Shown here one piece after another: positions 5,524 through 11,833 of a DNA stretch of 15,916 nucleotides. The position numbers and the translations under genes are program-made. The stretch lies in assembly GCA_026770585.1 (NCBI GenBank), contig MU646562.1, positions 143,852-159,767 of the forward strand, written 5' to 3'. Positions within the stretch are counted from its first letter, which is position 1. The number at the start of each line of letters is the position of its first letter. The stretch is from Baffinella frigidus. Taxonomy: Eukaryota; Cryptophyceae; Cryptomonadales; Baffinellaceae. The notes under the pieces were generated by a model. It was not told where the DNA came from, did not search any database, and saw only the letters and a list, made by a program, of their open reading frames with translations.

Positions 5524-5580
5524 CTCGGCACCGGCGCGGCTCGGCTGGATGAAGCCGTGCTTCTTGAACACCCGAGCCAC
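5524..5580 (-). CDS. KHGFIQ exon, intact copy (19 codons)
   Basis: Acceptor CAACGCAG, 57 nt reading VARVFKKHGFIQPSRAGAE, donor GTAACC: phase 0 at both ends. Four decayed copies of its 3' part follow at 100-160-bp spacing, each keeping the donor. Product unknown. The donor leads straight into CCCTAAA repeats. Confidence 0.6.
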
Positions 5581-5702
5581 CTGCGTTGAGGCTTTCGGGT
5601 TTCGGATTTCTGGCTGAGGGTTTAGGGTTTCGATTTTAGGGTATAGGGTGTGGGGTTTGGGGTTTGGAGTTTGGGGTGTGGGGTTTGGGGTTTGGGGTTA
5701 AC

Positions 5703-5756
5703 CGCCGCGTTTTTGATGTCCCATTCTGGGTGGACGCGCTTGAGTTCTTGTTCGAC
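5703..5756 (-). CDS. VEQELKRVHPEW exon (18 codons)
   Basis: Acceptor AAACCAG inside C-rich heptamers, 54 nt reading VEQELKRVHPEWDIKNAA, then GTTAACC. Phase 0 at both ends. Single copy, protein-like and amphipathic. No family recognised. Confidence 0.6.
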
Positions 5757-5995
5757 CTGGTTTGGGGTTCAGGGTTTAGGGTTTAGGGTTCAGGGTTCAG
5801 GGTTTAGGGTTTGGGGTTCAGGGTTTAGGGTTTAGGGTTGAGGGTTTGGGGTTTAGGGTTCAGGGTTTAGGGTGTAGGGTTTGGGGCTTCGGGTTTCGGT
5901 TTTCAGTTTTCGGATTTCAGTTTTCGGGTTTCAGTTTTCGGGTGCGGGAGCTAGGGTTTCGGGTTTCGGGTTTCGGGTTTCGGGAGAAACCGAGC

Positions 5996-6074
5996 GGATC
6001 CCAACGACGGCCGGGACCATCGCATTCCGGTTCTTGAAGGGATGCAGCCGCGCGGGCGTCTGCTCGTCCGTCAC
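5996..6074 (-). CDS. HPFKNRN exon, copy 2
   Basis: Acceptor TTGCAG, then VTDEQTPARLHPFKNRN and AMVPAVVG. The HPF-K/Q-NRN core is shared with the longer island at 6677-6826. Donor not clear (GTCGTT is a candidate). On its low side is the TTTCGGG block. Confidence 0.5.
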
Positions 6075-6190
6075 CTGCAATCCACCGTTACCTTAAGTTA
6101 ACGAAGGTTCCACTTTTGCTTTGAGACGTTCCACTCTCGACTTTTCTCTCGGTGGGCAGCGCTTGGAGCAAGAGGAATCGGGAAGTTCAT

Positions 6191-6355
6191 CAGTAGAGCG
6201 CTTGCGGAAAAACTTGGCCGATTTTCAGGAGAAATATGTGCAGAATTTGTACCATAATCGTTTAGATGGACCGTTTACATGTCACGGCCTGGTACAAAAT
6301 TCCTGAAAAAGTTTCTTCTTGAAATTGGCCAAGTTTTCCCGCAAGCGCTCTGCTG
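6191..6355. mobile_element. Foldback element (about 165 bp)
   Basis: CAGTAGAGCGCTTGCGGAAA...ACTTGGCC pairs with the complement of the right end over about 65 nt with few mismatches, down to AATTTTGTACC in both arms. Weaker similarity may extend to about 6168 and 6375. No ORF supported and no second copy. Confidence 0.7.
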
Positions 6356-6532
6356 GTTCCCTTGCGTTTCCAGGCCCGTCAAGTCCGCTAGCCGACCTTG
6401 CTCGGAAGGCAAGGGGGCAAATCGTTCTGGTAATTCCTGCCAAACTTCCTATTTTTGCAGTTTGTTCGGTACAAATTGGACGGAACCGGTACCTGTCGCG
6501 TCCAATCTAAGCAATTCGTACCCGACCCGATT
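6356..6532. other. No gene or repeat recognised
   Basis: Open plus-strand frames cross this stretch but overlap the foldback element and show no boundary or coding signature. TTTTTGCAG at 6452-6460 would be a good plus-strand splice acceptor; no partner found. Confidence 0.3.
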
Positions 6533-6672
6533 TCATAGGGAAACGGTTTTAATTAAAAAAATCTGGTAATGAAATTTACTACACACAATGAGTTTTACTA
6601 GTAATATTAGAGCATTCGTGTAGTAATTGTCAATGAATCCAATGGTTTTGAATTAAAACCGTTTCCGCATTA
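6533..6672. mobile_element. TCATC-type inverted-repeat element (140 bp)
   Basis: Left end TCATAGGGAAACGGTTTTAA, right-end complement TAATGCGGAAACGGTTTTAA. Flanks GATT and TATT are a near 4-bp duplication. The interior carries two opposed copies of the GTGTAGTAA core and a TTTACTAGTAATATTAG stretch shared in inverse with 100-239. Confidence 0.8.
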
Positions 6673-6676
6673 TATT

Positions 6677-6826
6677 GCCCCCTCGAAATCCGACCAAGGA
6701 TCCGGGAACTGGCGTGAGCCGACTCAAGAGCGTTTCAAGGTTCCGAAAGTCCGCCACCGAAAGTCCGCTACCGTAGTCCGAGAACGTGGTTGGGTTAATT
6801 TTGTTGCGGTTCTGGAAGGGGTGTGT
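6677..6826 (-). CDS. HPFQNRN exon, long copy
   Basis: Open minus-strand frame reading ITHPFQNRNKINPTTF, SDYGSGLSVADFRNLETLL, SRLTPVPGSLVGFRGG. Clearly protein-like and contains a short internal duplication (two GGACTTTCGG units). Upstream it is split from its continuation by two adjacent elements (6831-7000, 7030-7170); removing them keeps the frame open. The low end meets the element at 6533-6672. Family unknown. Confidence 0.55.
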
Positions 6827-6830
6827 GATC

Positions 6831-7000
6831 TCATCCCGGCAGGCATTTGCTTTAAATGCCCCGGAGTTCCTGAACCAACGAAATTTACTACACAATTGGT
6901 CACGTCCAGGCCTAGACGTGACTGATTTGGTCAATTGTGTAGTAAATTTCGTTGTTTCGGGGAACTCCGAAGCATTGAAAACAAATGCCAGGCGGGATTA
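6831..7000. mobile_element. Long foldback TCATC-type element (170 bp, TSD GATC)
   Basis: Almost its whole length pairs with itself: TCATCCCGG...GCGGGATTA ends, then AACGAAATTTACTACACAAT in both arms, GTCACGTC near the centre and a short AGGCCTA loop. GATC lies immediately outside both ends (6827-6830, 7001-7004), a perfect 4-bp target duplication. No ORF. Confidence 0.9.
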
Positions 7001-7029
7001 GATCCTTGCGTTGCGGGTTAGTTGAGATT

Positions 7030-7170
7030 TCAGTTCGGAACGTAACTGCACCAGTTGCACTATCTTAGGCTTGCAAAGCTTAAGACAAGGGTGTATGTGC
7101 TATTTTAGGCATAAAACCAAGACTTAGGATAGCAAAAAAGTGCAACTGATTCAGTTATCTTCCGCAATTA
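7030..7170. mobile_element. TCATC-type element (141 bp, TSD GATT)
   Basis: Ends TCAGTTCGGAACGTAACTGC and complement TAATTGCGGAAGATAACTGA, with CAGTTGCACT in both arms. Perfect GATT duplication at 7026-7029 and 7171-7174. The interior (TATCTTAGGCTT, AAGGGTGTATGTGCTATTTTAGGCAT) is an inverted copy of the interior of 8959-9099. Confidence 0.9.
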
Positions 7171-7177
7171 GATTGAG

Positions 7178-7258
7178 GGTTCCGGGTTTTGGGGTTCGGG
7201 ATTCGGGATTCATGGTTCCGGGAATCGGGTTTCGTGTTTCGGGCTCAGGGTTTCGGGA
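7178..7258. repeat. Degenerate TTCCGGG/TTCGGGA heptamer patch
   Basis: Units such as TTCCGGG, TTCGGGA and TTTCGGG. It lies on the low side of the SARFANEG exon and would be its downstream intron. Confidence 0.75.
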
Positions 7259-7309
7259 ATATTCCAATCGCTTTACAAAAGGGCGGTTTGGGGTTTCAGG
7301 GCAGATAAC

Positions 7310-7387
7310 CTGTTGCATGATGCGGAGCACCTCCTCCTCCTGCTCCACCGAGAGAAGCGAGTCCCCTTCGTTCGCGAACCGCGCCGA
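7310..7387 (-). CDS. SARFANEGDSLLSVEQ exon (26 codons)
   Basis: Acceptor CTGGAGCAG, 78 nt reading SARFANEGDSLLSVEQ then EEEVLRIMQQ, donor GTTATCTGCC. Phase 0 at both ends. Acidic and probably helical. The donor context is identical to those at 14070 and 14259. Family not recognised. Confidence 0.65.
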
Positions 7388-7399
7388 CTGCTCCAGTCA

Positions 7400-7466
7400 A
7401 CACATCCACACCATTAATTTAACATATCCACGCGATTAATTCATACATATCCAAGAGATTAATTTA
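7400..7466. repeat. Three-copy AT-rich minisatellite
   Basis: About 22-23-bp units ACATATCCA...GATTAATTTA at 7400, 7422 and 7445. Confidence 0.7.
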
Positions 7467-7493
7467 TAAGTTTTTAGTGTAAATCCCGGTAGA

Positions 7494-7671
7494 GAATTGG
7501 AGTCGTTAGTCGTTTCTGAAGGAATGGCTCCAATTCCCGGGGGCGAGGATGCGGGTTAGGCGTTGGCGAATGGTGCAGACTGCGGCGGCACCGAGCAATG
7601 CGTCATCAGTACCACGCAAACAAATGGCTTCGCAGATCTGCGACGCGCACTGTGTGGGTGGGCCCACACAG
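7494..7671. other. Intergenic stretch with two short hairpins
   Basis: No gene seen between 7467 and 7728. GAATTGGAG/CTCCAATTC (7494-7536) and CTGTGTGGG/CCCACACAG (7650-7671, 4-nt loop) are perfect 9-bp inverted repeats. Confidence 0.4.
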
Positions 7672-7728
7672 CGGAAAATTCCTTTGTAGCCCGCGTCACG
7701 GGGCGCGTCCCCTGCTCCGCGCGAATGT

Positions 7729-7940
7729 CCACTCGAGGCTAGAAATGTGACTATTTTAAACCAGGGTTTCTTTTACAAGTGAAGAAAACAAAAGATATGT
7801 GTAGTAATTTTCACACAAATAGGGGCGTTTTGTCACGTAGCTGCGGCATATCCCGCAGATACGTGACCAAGCCTGCTCGTGAATGGTACTAAATTTAACA
7901 ACCCCGCATTTAAAATACTCCCTCTTCCAGCATCGAGTGG
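7729..7940. mobile_element. CCAC-ended foldback element, copy 2 (212 bp, TSD TGT)
   Basis: Ends CCACTCGAGGCT and complement CCACTCGATGCT. TGT flanks both sides (7726-7728, 7941-7943). The centre is a strong hairpin GTCACGTAGCTGCGG/CCGCAGATACGTGAC. Shares ends, the TGTGTAGTAA core and central GTCACGT with 651-841. Confidence 0.8.
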
Positions 7941-8045
7941 TGTACCCACATTGCTTGACCATCGAGCGTAAATTTTACTCGCGAAAAGGCTGCCCCGAGC
8001 TTTACAAAATAGCTTTTCGAAAAGGCGCATGAGGGGGATCGTAAC

Positions 8046-8245
8046 CTTTGTGCCAGCACCCTCATCGGGGAACATGTTTAATTTAAAAGGAAATGGACTA
8101 TCAAACCGGGATCTGGTCCTCATTAAATTTGCTGAGGCCCCTAATTAATCTTCGTCCAACTCCTATGAACAAAAAGGGATCCATTTTCTTTTAAATTAAA
8201 CATGTCCCCGGATTAGCCCCCATCTCCGAGGACGAGGCAGGCTCA
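8046..8245 (-). pseudogene. GAGAQ-type exon copy interrupted by an element
   Basis: Joining 8216-8245 to 8046-8061 around the element at 8062-8215 gives LGDGGAGTK before donor GTTACG, matching LGNGGAGAQ plus GTTACG at 8866. The upstream part is poorly conserved, so the acceptor is uncertain. Confidence 0.55.
8062..8215. mobile_element. TCATC-type element B, copy 1 (154 bp)
   Basis: TCATCGGGGAACATGTTTAA and complement TAATCCGGGGACATGTTTAA. Flanks ACCC and GCCC; the intact sister exon at 8866 has GCCC, so this is a 4-bp duplication with one later change. The second copy, 14088-14241, has the same length. Confidence 0.85.
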
Positions 8246-8280
8246 GTTTACACAGTTTTCTTTACCCGGGTTGACTGTCA

Positions 8281-8357
8281 GACTATTCTTAAGTTGACAT
8301 GCTGGGTGTGCGGTACAAACCCATCAACTTTGAGGCAGGAAAGAGCCCTGGCTCACC
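8281..8357 (-). mobile_element. Introner-like hairpin element, minus copy
   Basis: GTGAGCCAGGGCTCTTTCCT, then TTGATGGGTTTGTACCGCAC and GTCAACTT, ending AAGAATAGTC. It starts with the best donor-like sequence of the family. It faces the plus copy at 8657-8732 about 300 bp away, with the RPLGSEET exon between. Confidence 0.65.
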
Positions 8358-8554
8358 AAGGTGGTGACTACGCGACGATGGCCTGTGTATCAAATTGGCC
8401 TGTTTTCAAAGTCAACTCACCCACAAATCTGTCAACTTTGCGCAGATTCCAAACAAAATTACTTTTAGTAGTGCAGAAATGATAGAGAGACGGGTCGGAT
8501 TGGGTGCACGGGTTATCGTGGCGTGGGAGCCCGAATGGAGGCAGAGCTCGCAAC

Positions 8555-8632
8555 CTGTGCGCCAGCGCCCGAAGTGCCTACCACCACAACGTGGTAGCCG
8601 CGCTTCGCTGTCTCCTCACTCCCAAGGGGTCT
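8555..8632 (-). CDS. GAGAQ exon, copy A (26 codons)
   Basis: Acceptor ATAGACAG, 78 nt reading RPLGSEETAKRGYH then VVVVGTSGAGAQ, donor GTTGCG. Phase 0 at both ends. Homologous to 8866-8934. The VVVVGTSGAGAQ end looks like a beta-strand plus glycine loop, but a nucleotide-binding role is only a guess. Confidence 0.6.
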
Positions 8633-8656
8633 CTGTCTATTCGGGCTCGCCAATTC

Positions 8657-8732
8657 GCTTCCCCCGGGCTCTTCCCCGCTCAAAAGTTGACGGATTCGCA
8701 CCGCACACCCAGCATGTCAACTTAGGAATAGT
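8657..8732 (+). mobile_element. Introner-like hairpin element, plus copy
   Basis: CCCCCGGGCTCTTCCCCGCT, then AAGTTGAC...CACCGCACACCC...GTCAACTT, ending GGAATAGTC. The donor-like end is degenerate. Confidence 0.6.
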
Positions 8733-8788
8733 CCGCGAGCCAACCCGCGTGAGGCGGAGCCAGGACCTGTTTTGGCCCGCCTCAGGTC

Positions 8789-8862
8789 CTGGGTTTCGAG
8801 ATTCGGGTTTCGGGTTTCGGGATTCGGGTTTCGGGATTCGGGAATCGGGATTCAGGGCTCGT
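8789..8862. repeat. TTTCGGG/ATTCGGG heptamer block
   Basis: Regular units TTTCGGG and ATTCGGG. It directly follows the donor of the GAGAQ exon copy B on the minus strand. Confidence 0.85.
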
Positions 8863-8865
8863 AAC

Positions 8866-8934
8866 CTGTGCACCAGCGCCCCCATTTCCGAGAGCGTGGT
8901 ACGCGCGATTCGCTGGCTCCTCCGGGTCCCCGCC
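8866..8934 (-). CDS. GAGAQ exon, copy B (23 codons)
   Basis: Acceptor GATGACAG, 69 nt reading GGDPEEPANRAYH then ALGNGGAGAQ, donor GTTACG. Phase 0 at both ends. Aligns with copy A (EE-A-R-YH...GAGAQ). An EEP fragment near 9398-9412 may be a third remnant. Confidence 0.6.
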
Positions 8935-8958
8935 CTGTCATCCGGAACAACATTAATT

Positions 8959-9099
8959 TCATCTCGGAACATACCAGGATCTGTCCTGATAAAAAGGAGT
9001 AAGATAGCATCATTTGATGCCTAAAATAGCATATACACCCTTATCTTCGGCGTCGGAAGCCTAAGATATCGGGACAGATTCTGATGTGTTCCGAAATTA
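8959..9099. mobile_element. TCATC-type element (141 bp, TSD AATT)
   Basis: TCATCTCGGAACATACCAGG and complement TAATTTCGGAACACATCAGA. AATT at 8955-8958 and 9100-9103. Interior inverted relative to 7030-7170. No ORF. Confidence 0.9.
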
Positions 9100-9202
9100 A
9101 ATTTGACCTGGGATTTTCAGAATGTTGAAATGGACACGTTGCGTCCCCGGTAACATCGATCATTCGAGTTTTTTCAACGTAAAATGCCAATTCAATATCC
9201 TT

Positions 9203-9351
9203 GCTCTGTCCCAGTTCAATTTGGGCTCGTAGATGGAGTGCCCCCCTCAAAATTTCGAAGGTGGATTTTGACCCCCCCCTCATGAAATTCACCTGTGAAA
9301 TTTCGGGGGGGGGGCACTCTGTCTACGAGCCCAAATTGAAGTGGGACAGAG
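9203..9351. mobile_element. Foldback element (about 149 bp)
   Basis: GCTCTGTCCCAGTTCAATTT, then GGGCTCGTAGA, pairs with the right arm nearly perfectly. C-run and G-run inner arms (GCCCCCC/GGGGGGGGGC) continue it. Arms of at least 55 nt. Open frames inside arise from the arms. Confidence 0.8.
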
Positions 9352-9415
9352 CTAGATATCGTGAAATGTCGATTCACACTTTCGTTGGCCTGGCTCCTCC
9401 GGGCCGCCGCCCTCC

Positions 9416-9482
9416 GTTCAGGGTTCAGGGTTCAGGGTTCAGGGTTTAGGGTTGAAGGTGCAGGATTGAGCGTTTGGGGTTG
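9416..9482. repeat. TTCAGGG heptamer block
   Basis: Four exact TTCAGGG units (9416-9443), then mixed variants and TTGGATGG repeats to about 9502. Confidence 0.85.
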
Positions 9483-9575
9483 GATGGTTGGATGGTTTGA
9501 TGGTCAAATTGCAAATGTGTCAAATTGATGTCAAACATCAAATATGTCAAAATGCCGCGAGAAATATTCCACGTG

Positions 9576-9714
9576 CCACTTAACAGCCACCGGGGGCTTC
9601 ACGGATACAGTCCATCTAATCAATTGATACTAGAATATTATCCATTGCCCTGGAACCTAACCAGAGTTTCACCTGGAATTCAAGGTGAAACGGTCCTCGG
9701 TCGCTGCTTAGTGG
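9576..9714. mobile_element. CCACTTA-ended element D, copy 1 (139 bp)
   Basis: CCACTTAACAGCCACCGGGG and right-end complement CCACTAAGCAGCGACCGAGG. Interior with ACTAGAATATTATCCATTG and GGAATTCAAGGTGAAA. Same length and inverted orientation relative to 11834-11972. A third, partial copy starts at 11602 and shares upstream flank as well. Confidence 0.8.
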
Positions 9715-10112
9715 CCAGGGATCGGTTTAGGGGTTCAAATATGCCGCGTCGCGTACCAGGGATCGGTTGAGGGGTTAGCAGTCACCTTGTCGACCCTCAG
9801 CCCTGAAGGTGTCACTTCAAAAGTTGTCAATTCAGAAGGTGGCGTCTACAGAGCGTCTAGAGAGGCAAGACTTGGGAGCGTCTGGGGAGCGTCTTGCCTT
9901 GTCGACCGTTGTGTGTGTGTTTAATGATGAGGCGAAAGTTGACTCGAACAGAGCTAGAAGGTGTACTTTATCGACCGTTGTGTACCTAGTAGCCTACAGC
10001 AGACCTACGCCCAGGCCCCTATGGTGGTCCTAGGGGGGGGGGGTTCTTATGAGCGAGGTACCCCTGTACTGGTACATGCACACATCCTATCTCTGTTTCA
10101 GTCGGGCTGGCT
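9715..10112. other. Sparse stretch with dispersed TCGACCGTTGTGTACC motifs
   Basis: No gene supported. CTTGTCGACCGTTGTGT (9898), CTTTATCGACCGTTGTGTAC (9965) and CTTATCGACCGTTGTGTACC (10325) are dispersed copies of one motif. GGCAAGAC/GTCTTGCC forms an 8-bp hairpin at about 9866-9899. CCTAGGGGGG follows at 10030. Confidence 0.45.
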
Positions 10113-10150
10113 GACTATGCTTAAGTTGACATGCTGGGTGTGTGGTACCA
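10113..10150 (-). mobile_element. Introner-like element, truncated copy
   Basis: Complement reads TACCACACACCCAGCATGTC, then AACTTAAGCATAGTCAG, the acceptor-side half only. The donor half is missing; the next element starts 13 bp further on. Confidence 0.55.
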
Positions 10151-10162
10151 ATCTGATCGGGC

Positions 10163-10292
10163 CCCTTCATAGATTCTATCTCAGAAACTGTCCATCTAAA
10201 CAATTTCTGGTACAAATCAAAGAGTTTTAAAACTCTAAATGTACAGAATGGCTCCAAGCTTCACCGAAATCTGACACAGAATCTATGGAGGG
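10163..10292. mobile_element. Inverted-repeat element (130 bp)
   Basis: CCCTTCATAGATTCTATCTC and complement CCCTCCATAGATTCTGTGTC, continuing as CAGAAA/CAGATTT. Single copy, no clear target duplication. Confidence 0.65.
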
Positions 10293-10341
10293 ACGCGACG
10301 AAATGCGTCATGATTGGGGTATACCTTATCGACCGTTGTGT

Positions 10342-10395
10342 ACCGCCGAGTGATCTTCACCTCCGAGATCTGCCACCAGGCCAGGCCACACAGCT
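10342..10395 (-). CDS. Possible exon, WWQISEVKITRR
   Basis: Minus strand KLCGLAWWQISEVKITRR, followed by GTACACAACGG, where the dispersed motif of 9898-10325 would be the donor. Upstream is a heptamer patch (10395-10413). Acceptor unclear. Confidence 0.35.
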
Positions 10396-10414
10396 TAGGG
10401 TTTAGGGTTGAGGT

Positions 10415-10547
10415 CCGGAGAACACCTGCAAGTGAGAGAGACTCAGTGACACTCGGGCACATGCACTCTATCTGCCCTCTGTGCCGCTAGCCAACTTGCC
10501 CGCAGGAGGGGGGTAAACACGTTCAGGGTTTAGGGTTTATAGCTACA
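10415..10547. other. No gene; good minus-strand acceptor and short heptamers
   Basis: Minus strand TCTCTCTCACTTGCAG ending at about 10428 is a strong acceptor with a pyrimidine tract, followed by only a few codons (VFSGPQP) before a stop in heptamers. A heptamer fragment lies at 10522-10540. Confidence 0.35.
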
Positions 10548-10606
10548 CAGCGGACTTAGGAGGGATTTCGAACGACCCCATCAGCGATAAGACCTAGGAC
10601 CCTAAG
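10548..10606 (+). repeat. Dispersed repeat F, partial copy
   Basis: GCGGACTTAGGAGGGATTTCG and AGCGATAAGACCTAGGACCC, TAAGGTAGG, as in 2088-2200 and 15456-15590, then cut by heptamers, so the hairpin part is absent. Confidence 0.6.
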
Positions 10607-10735
10607 GTAGGTTTGGGGTTTGGGGTTGGAGGTTTGAGGATTTGGGGTTCAGGGTTCAGGGTTCAGAGTTCATGGCTCAGGGTTCAGGGTGCAGGGTTCA
10701 GGGTTCAGGGTTCAGGGTTTAGGGTTTAGGGGTGA
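10606..10735. repeat. TTCAGGG-rich heptamer array
   Basis: Begins TTTGGGG, then mostly TTCAGGG with a few TTTAGGG. It becomes the downstream intron of the VRVLYQ exon on the minus strand. Confidence 0.9.
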
Positions 10736-10737
10736 AC

Positions 10738-10800
10738 CGGTCCCTGGCCCGACTTGTCCTTATGCTGGTAGAGCACTCGCACGTCTGTGCCCGGCACCCC
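10738..10800 (-). CDS. VRVLYQ exon, copy A (21 codons)
   Basis: Acceptor CGCTGCAG, 63 nt reading GVPGTDVRVLYQHKDK then SGQGP, donor GTTCAC, phase 0 at both ends. Heptamers on both sides. The second copy is at 12977-13030. Family not identified. Confidence 0.65.
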
Positions 10801-10807
10801 CTGCAGC

Positions 10808-11036
10808 GTTTCGGGTTTCGGGTTTCGGGTTAGGGTTTGGGGTTGAGCGTGTGGGGTGTGGGGATTGGGGCTTAGGGGTTGGGGGTTGGGGTTTAGGGTT
10901 TAGGGGTTGGGGGTTGGGGTTTAGGGTTTAGGGTTTAGGGTTTTGGGTTCAGGGTTTAGGGTTTAGGGTTTAGGGTCTATGGTTTAGGGTTTGGGGTAAG
11001 GGTTTAGGGTTCGGGGTTCATGATGTAGGGTTACGA
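10808..11036. repeat. Heptamer array, TTTCGGG then TTTAGGG/TTGGGG
   Basis: A TTTCGGG block (10808-10828), a duplicated unit of TTGGGGTTTAGGGTTTAGGGG type (10880-10935), then TTTAGGG to 11010. Confidence 0.9.
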
Positions 11037-11051
11037 GTGTGGGGGGAGAAG

Positions 11052-11304
11052 CTGGAGGAGTTTGCGTGCGGCAGAGCGCTGTGCAGAGAAGTTGGCCACG
11101 GTAAATAATAGAAAATTGATAAATTGGAGCCATTTTGTGAACTTTTGAGAAATTTAAACCATCAATTGCTCAAAAGTGGACATCAACGGCTCCAGTTTTC
11201 CTATTTTCCCTTTTTCCAGTGGCCAACTTCTCTGCACAGTGTTCTAGCAATGTCCGAGACTTGTCAACCCTGAGGATCATGTCCCCTTGGTCCAGCGTAC
11301 CGCA
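11052..11304 (-). pseudogene. PDZ exon copy split by a foldback element
   Basis: Upstream part (11249-11304) reads GTLDQGDMILRVDKSRTL, downstream part (11052-11077) AARKLLQ, then CTTCTCC where the intact copy has GTTCTCC. Between them sits the element 11078-11245 with an AGC duplication. Relative to the intact exon about six codons around GTPVSD have also been lost. Donor GT mutated to CT. A dead copy. Confidence 0.6.
11078..11245. mobile_element. Foldback element in a PDZ exon copy (168 bp, TSD AGC)
   Basis: Left GCTGTGCAGAGAAGTTGGCC and right complement CACTGTGCAGAGAAGTTGGC. Arms continue through GGAGCC and CTTTTGAG. AGC at 11075-11077 and 11246-11248. The intact exon at 11993-12100 supplies the uninterrupted site. 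Confidence 0.8.
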
Positions 11305-11408
11305 CAAAGCCCGAAACTCGACCCCCCGACCCCTAACCCATCTGCCCCTATAAACCCCTAAGAGGCTCGTGCAAAGCCCGAAACCCGACCCCCCGACCCC
11401 TAAACCGC
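11305..11408. repeat. Two-copy direct repeat, 65-bp period
   Basis: GCAAAGCCCGAAACYCGACC, then CCCCGACCCCTAA, occurs at about 11305 and 11370. C-rich heptamer-like. Confidence 0.7.
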
Positions 11409-11439
11409 GCGCGCAAATAAACCATTTGAGGCTCGAAAC

Positions 11440-11510
11440 TTCAAGGAGATTTCGTAGGGGGGAATGTCCGAGACGGGCGTGCCAGTCACTTGGCAGCCAC
11501 CGAGGGCTCA
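11440..11510 (-). pseudogene. PDZ exon fragment, frameshifted, abutting an element D end
   Basis: Reads TGTPVSDIP, then a 1-nt shift before sequence matching ARKLLQ plus donor. On the high side homology stops at GTGCC and an element-D end (CACTTGGCAGCCACCGAGGG) follows, so this copy was probably cut by an insertion. Confidence 0.5.
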
Positions 11511-11519
11511 TGTCAAAAT

Positions 11520-11578
11520 GCCGCATGTATATATGTGTATATAAATATGTCATATATGTGTATATAAATATGTCAAAA
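11520..11578. repeat. AT-rich tandem repeat
   Basis: Two to three units of about 24 bp, TATATGTGTATATAAATATG plus TCA. Confidence 0.8.
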
Positions 11579-11601
11579 TGCCGCGTGAAATATGCCGCGC
11601 A

Positions 11602-11690
11602 CCACTGAGCAGCCACCGGGGGCTTCACGAATACAGTCCATCAAAACTATTTGTACTAGAAAATTATCCATTTGCATTGGATTCTATCCG
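11602..11690. mobile_element. CCACT-ended element D, partial copy 3
   Basis: CCACTGAGCAGCCACCGGGG and ATACAGTCCATC...TACTAGAAAATTATCCAT as in copy 1, including about 35 bp of upstream flank (TATGTCAAAATGCCGCG). The right end is not found. TTCCCCCGGATATCCGGGGG (11694-11713), a near-perfect palindrome, follows. Confidence 0.65.
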
Positions 11691-11769
11691 CATTTCCCCC
11701 GGATATCCGGGGGGAAAGGAAGTGGACGGGCGGGCCAGTCACGGCTAAGCCACCGCAAACTCACAGCGA

Positions 11770-11833
11770 CAGTTGCTTCACAGAAAGGGTAAAGTGGCAG
11801 TTGCTTTCCAGTTAAGGGTGCGCGTGTTGCTTT
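11770..11833. repeat. GTTGCTTTCCA short direct repeats
   Basis: GTTGCTTCACAGAAAGGG, GTTGCTTTCCAGTTAAGGG and GTTGCTTTCCACTTA at about 26-bp spacing. The last merges into element D copy 2. Confidence 0.5.

Larger units (their letters stand above)
4952..5985. repeat. Main telomere-like heptamer array with embedded exon islands
   Basis: Most perfect TTTAGGG runs are at 4987-5020 and 5766-5880; a TTTCGGG block lies at 5883-5985. Broken by six minus-strand coding islands (5028, 5142, 5249, 5378, 5524, 5703), so on the minus strand the CCCTAAA repeats would be introns. G-quadruplex potential throughout. Confidence 0.9.

Noticed and set aside
8555-8632. Rossmann-type nucleotide-binding motif from VVVVGTSGAGAQ
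   Set aside because: The exon ends here and the sister copy (ALGNGGAGAQ) lacks the strand, so the resemblance is too weak.
9201-9449. Open frame across the 9203-9351 foldback
   Set aside because: Most of it is the two complementary arms and a heptamer tail; no coding bias.
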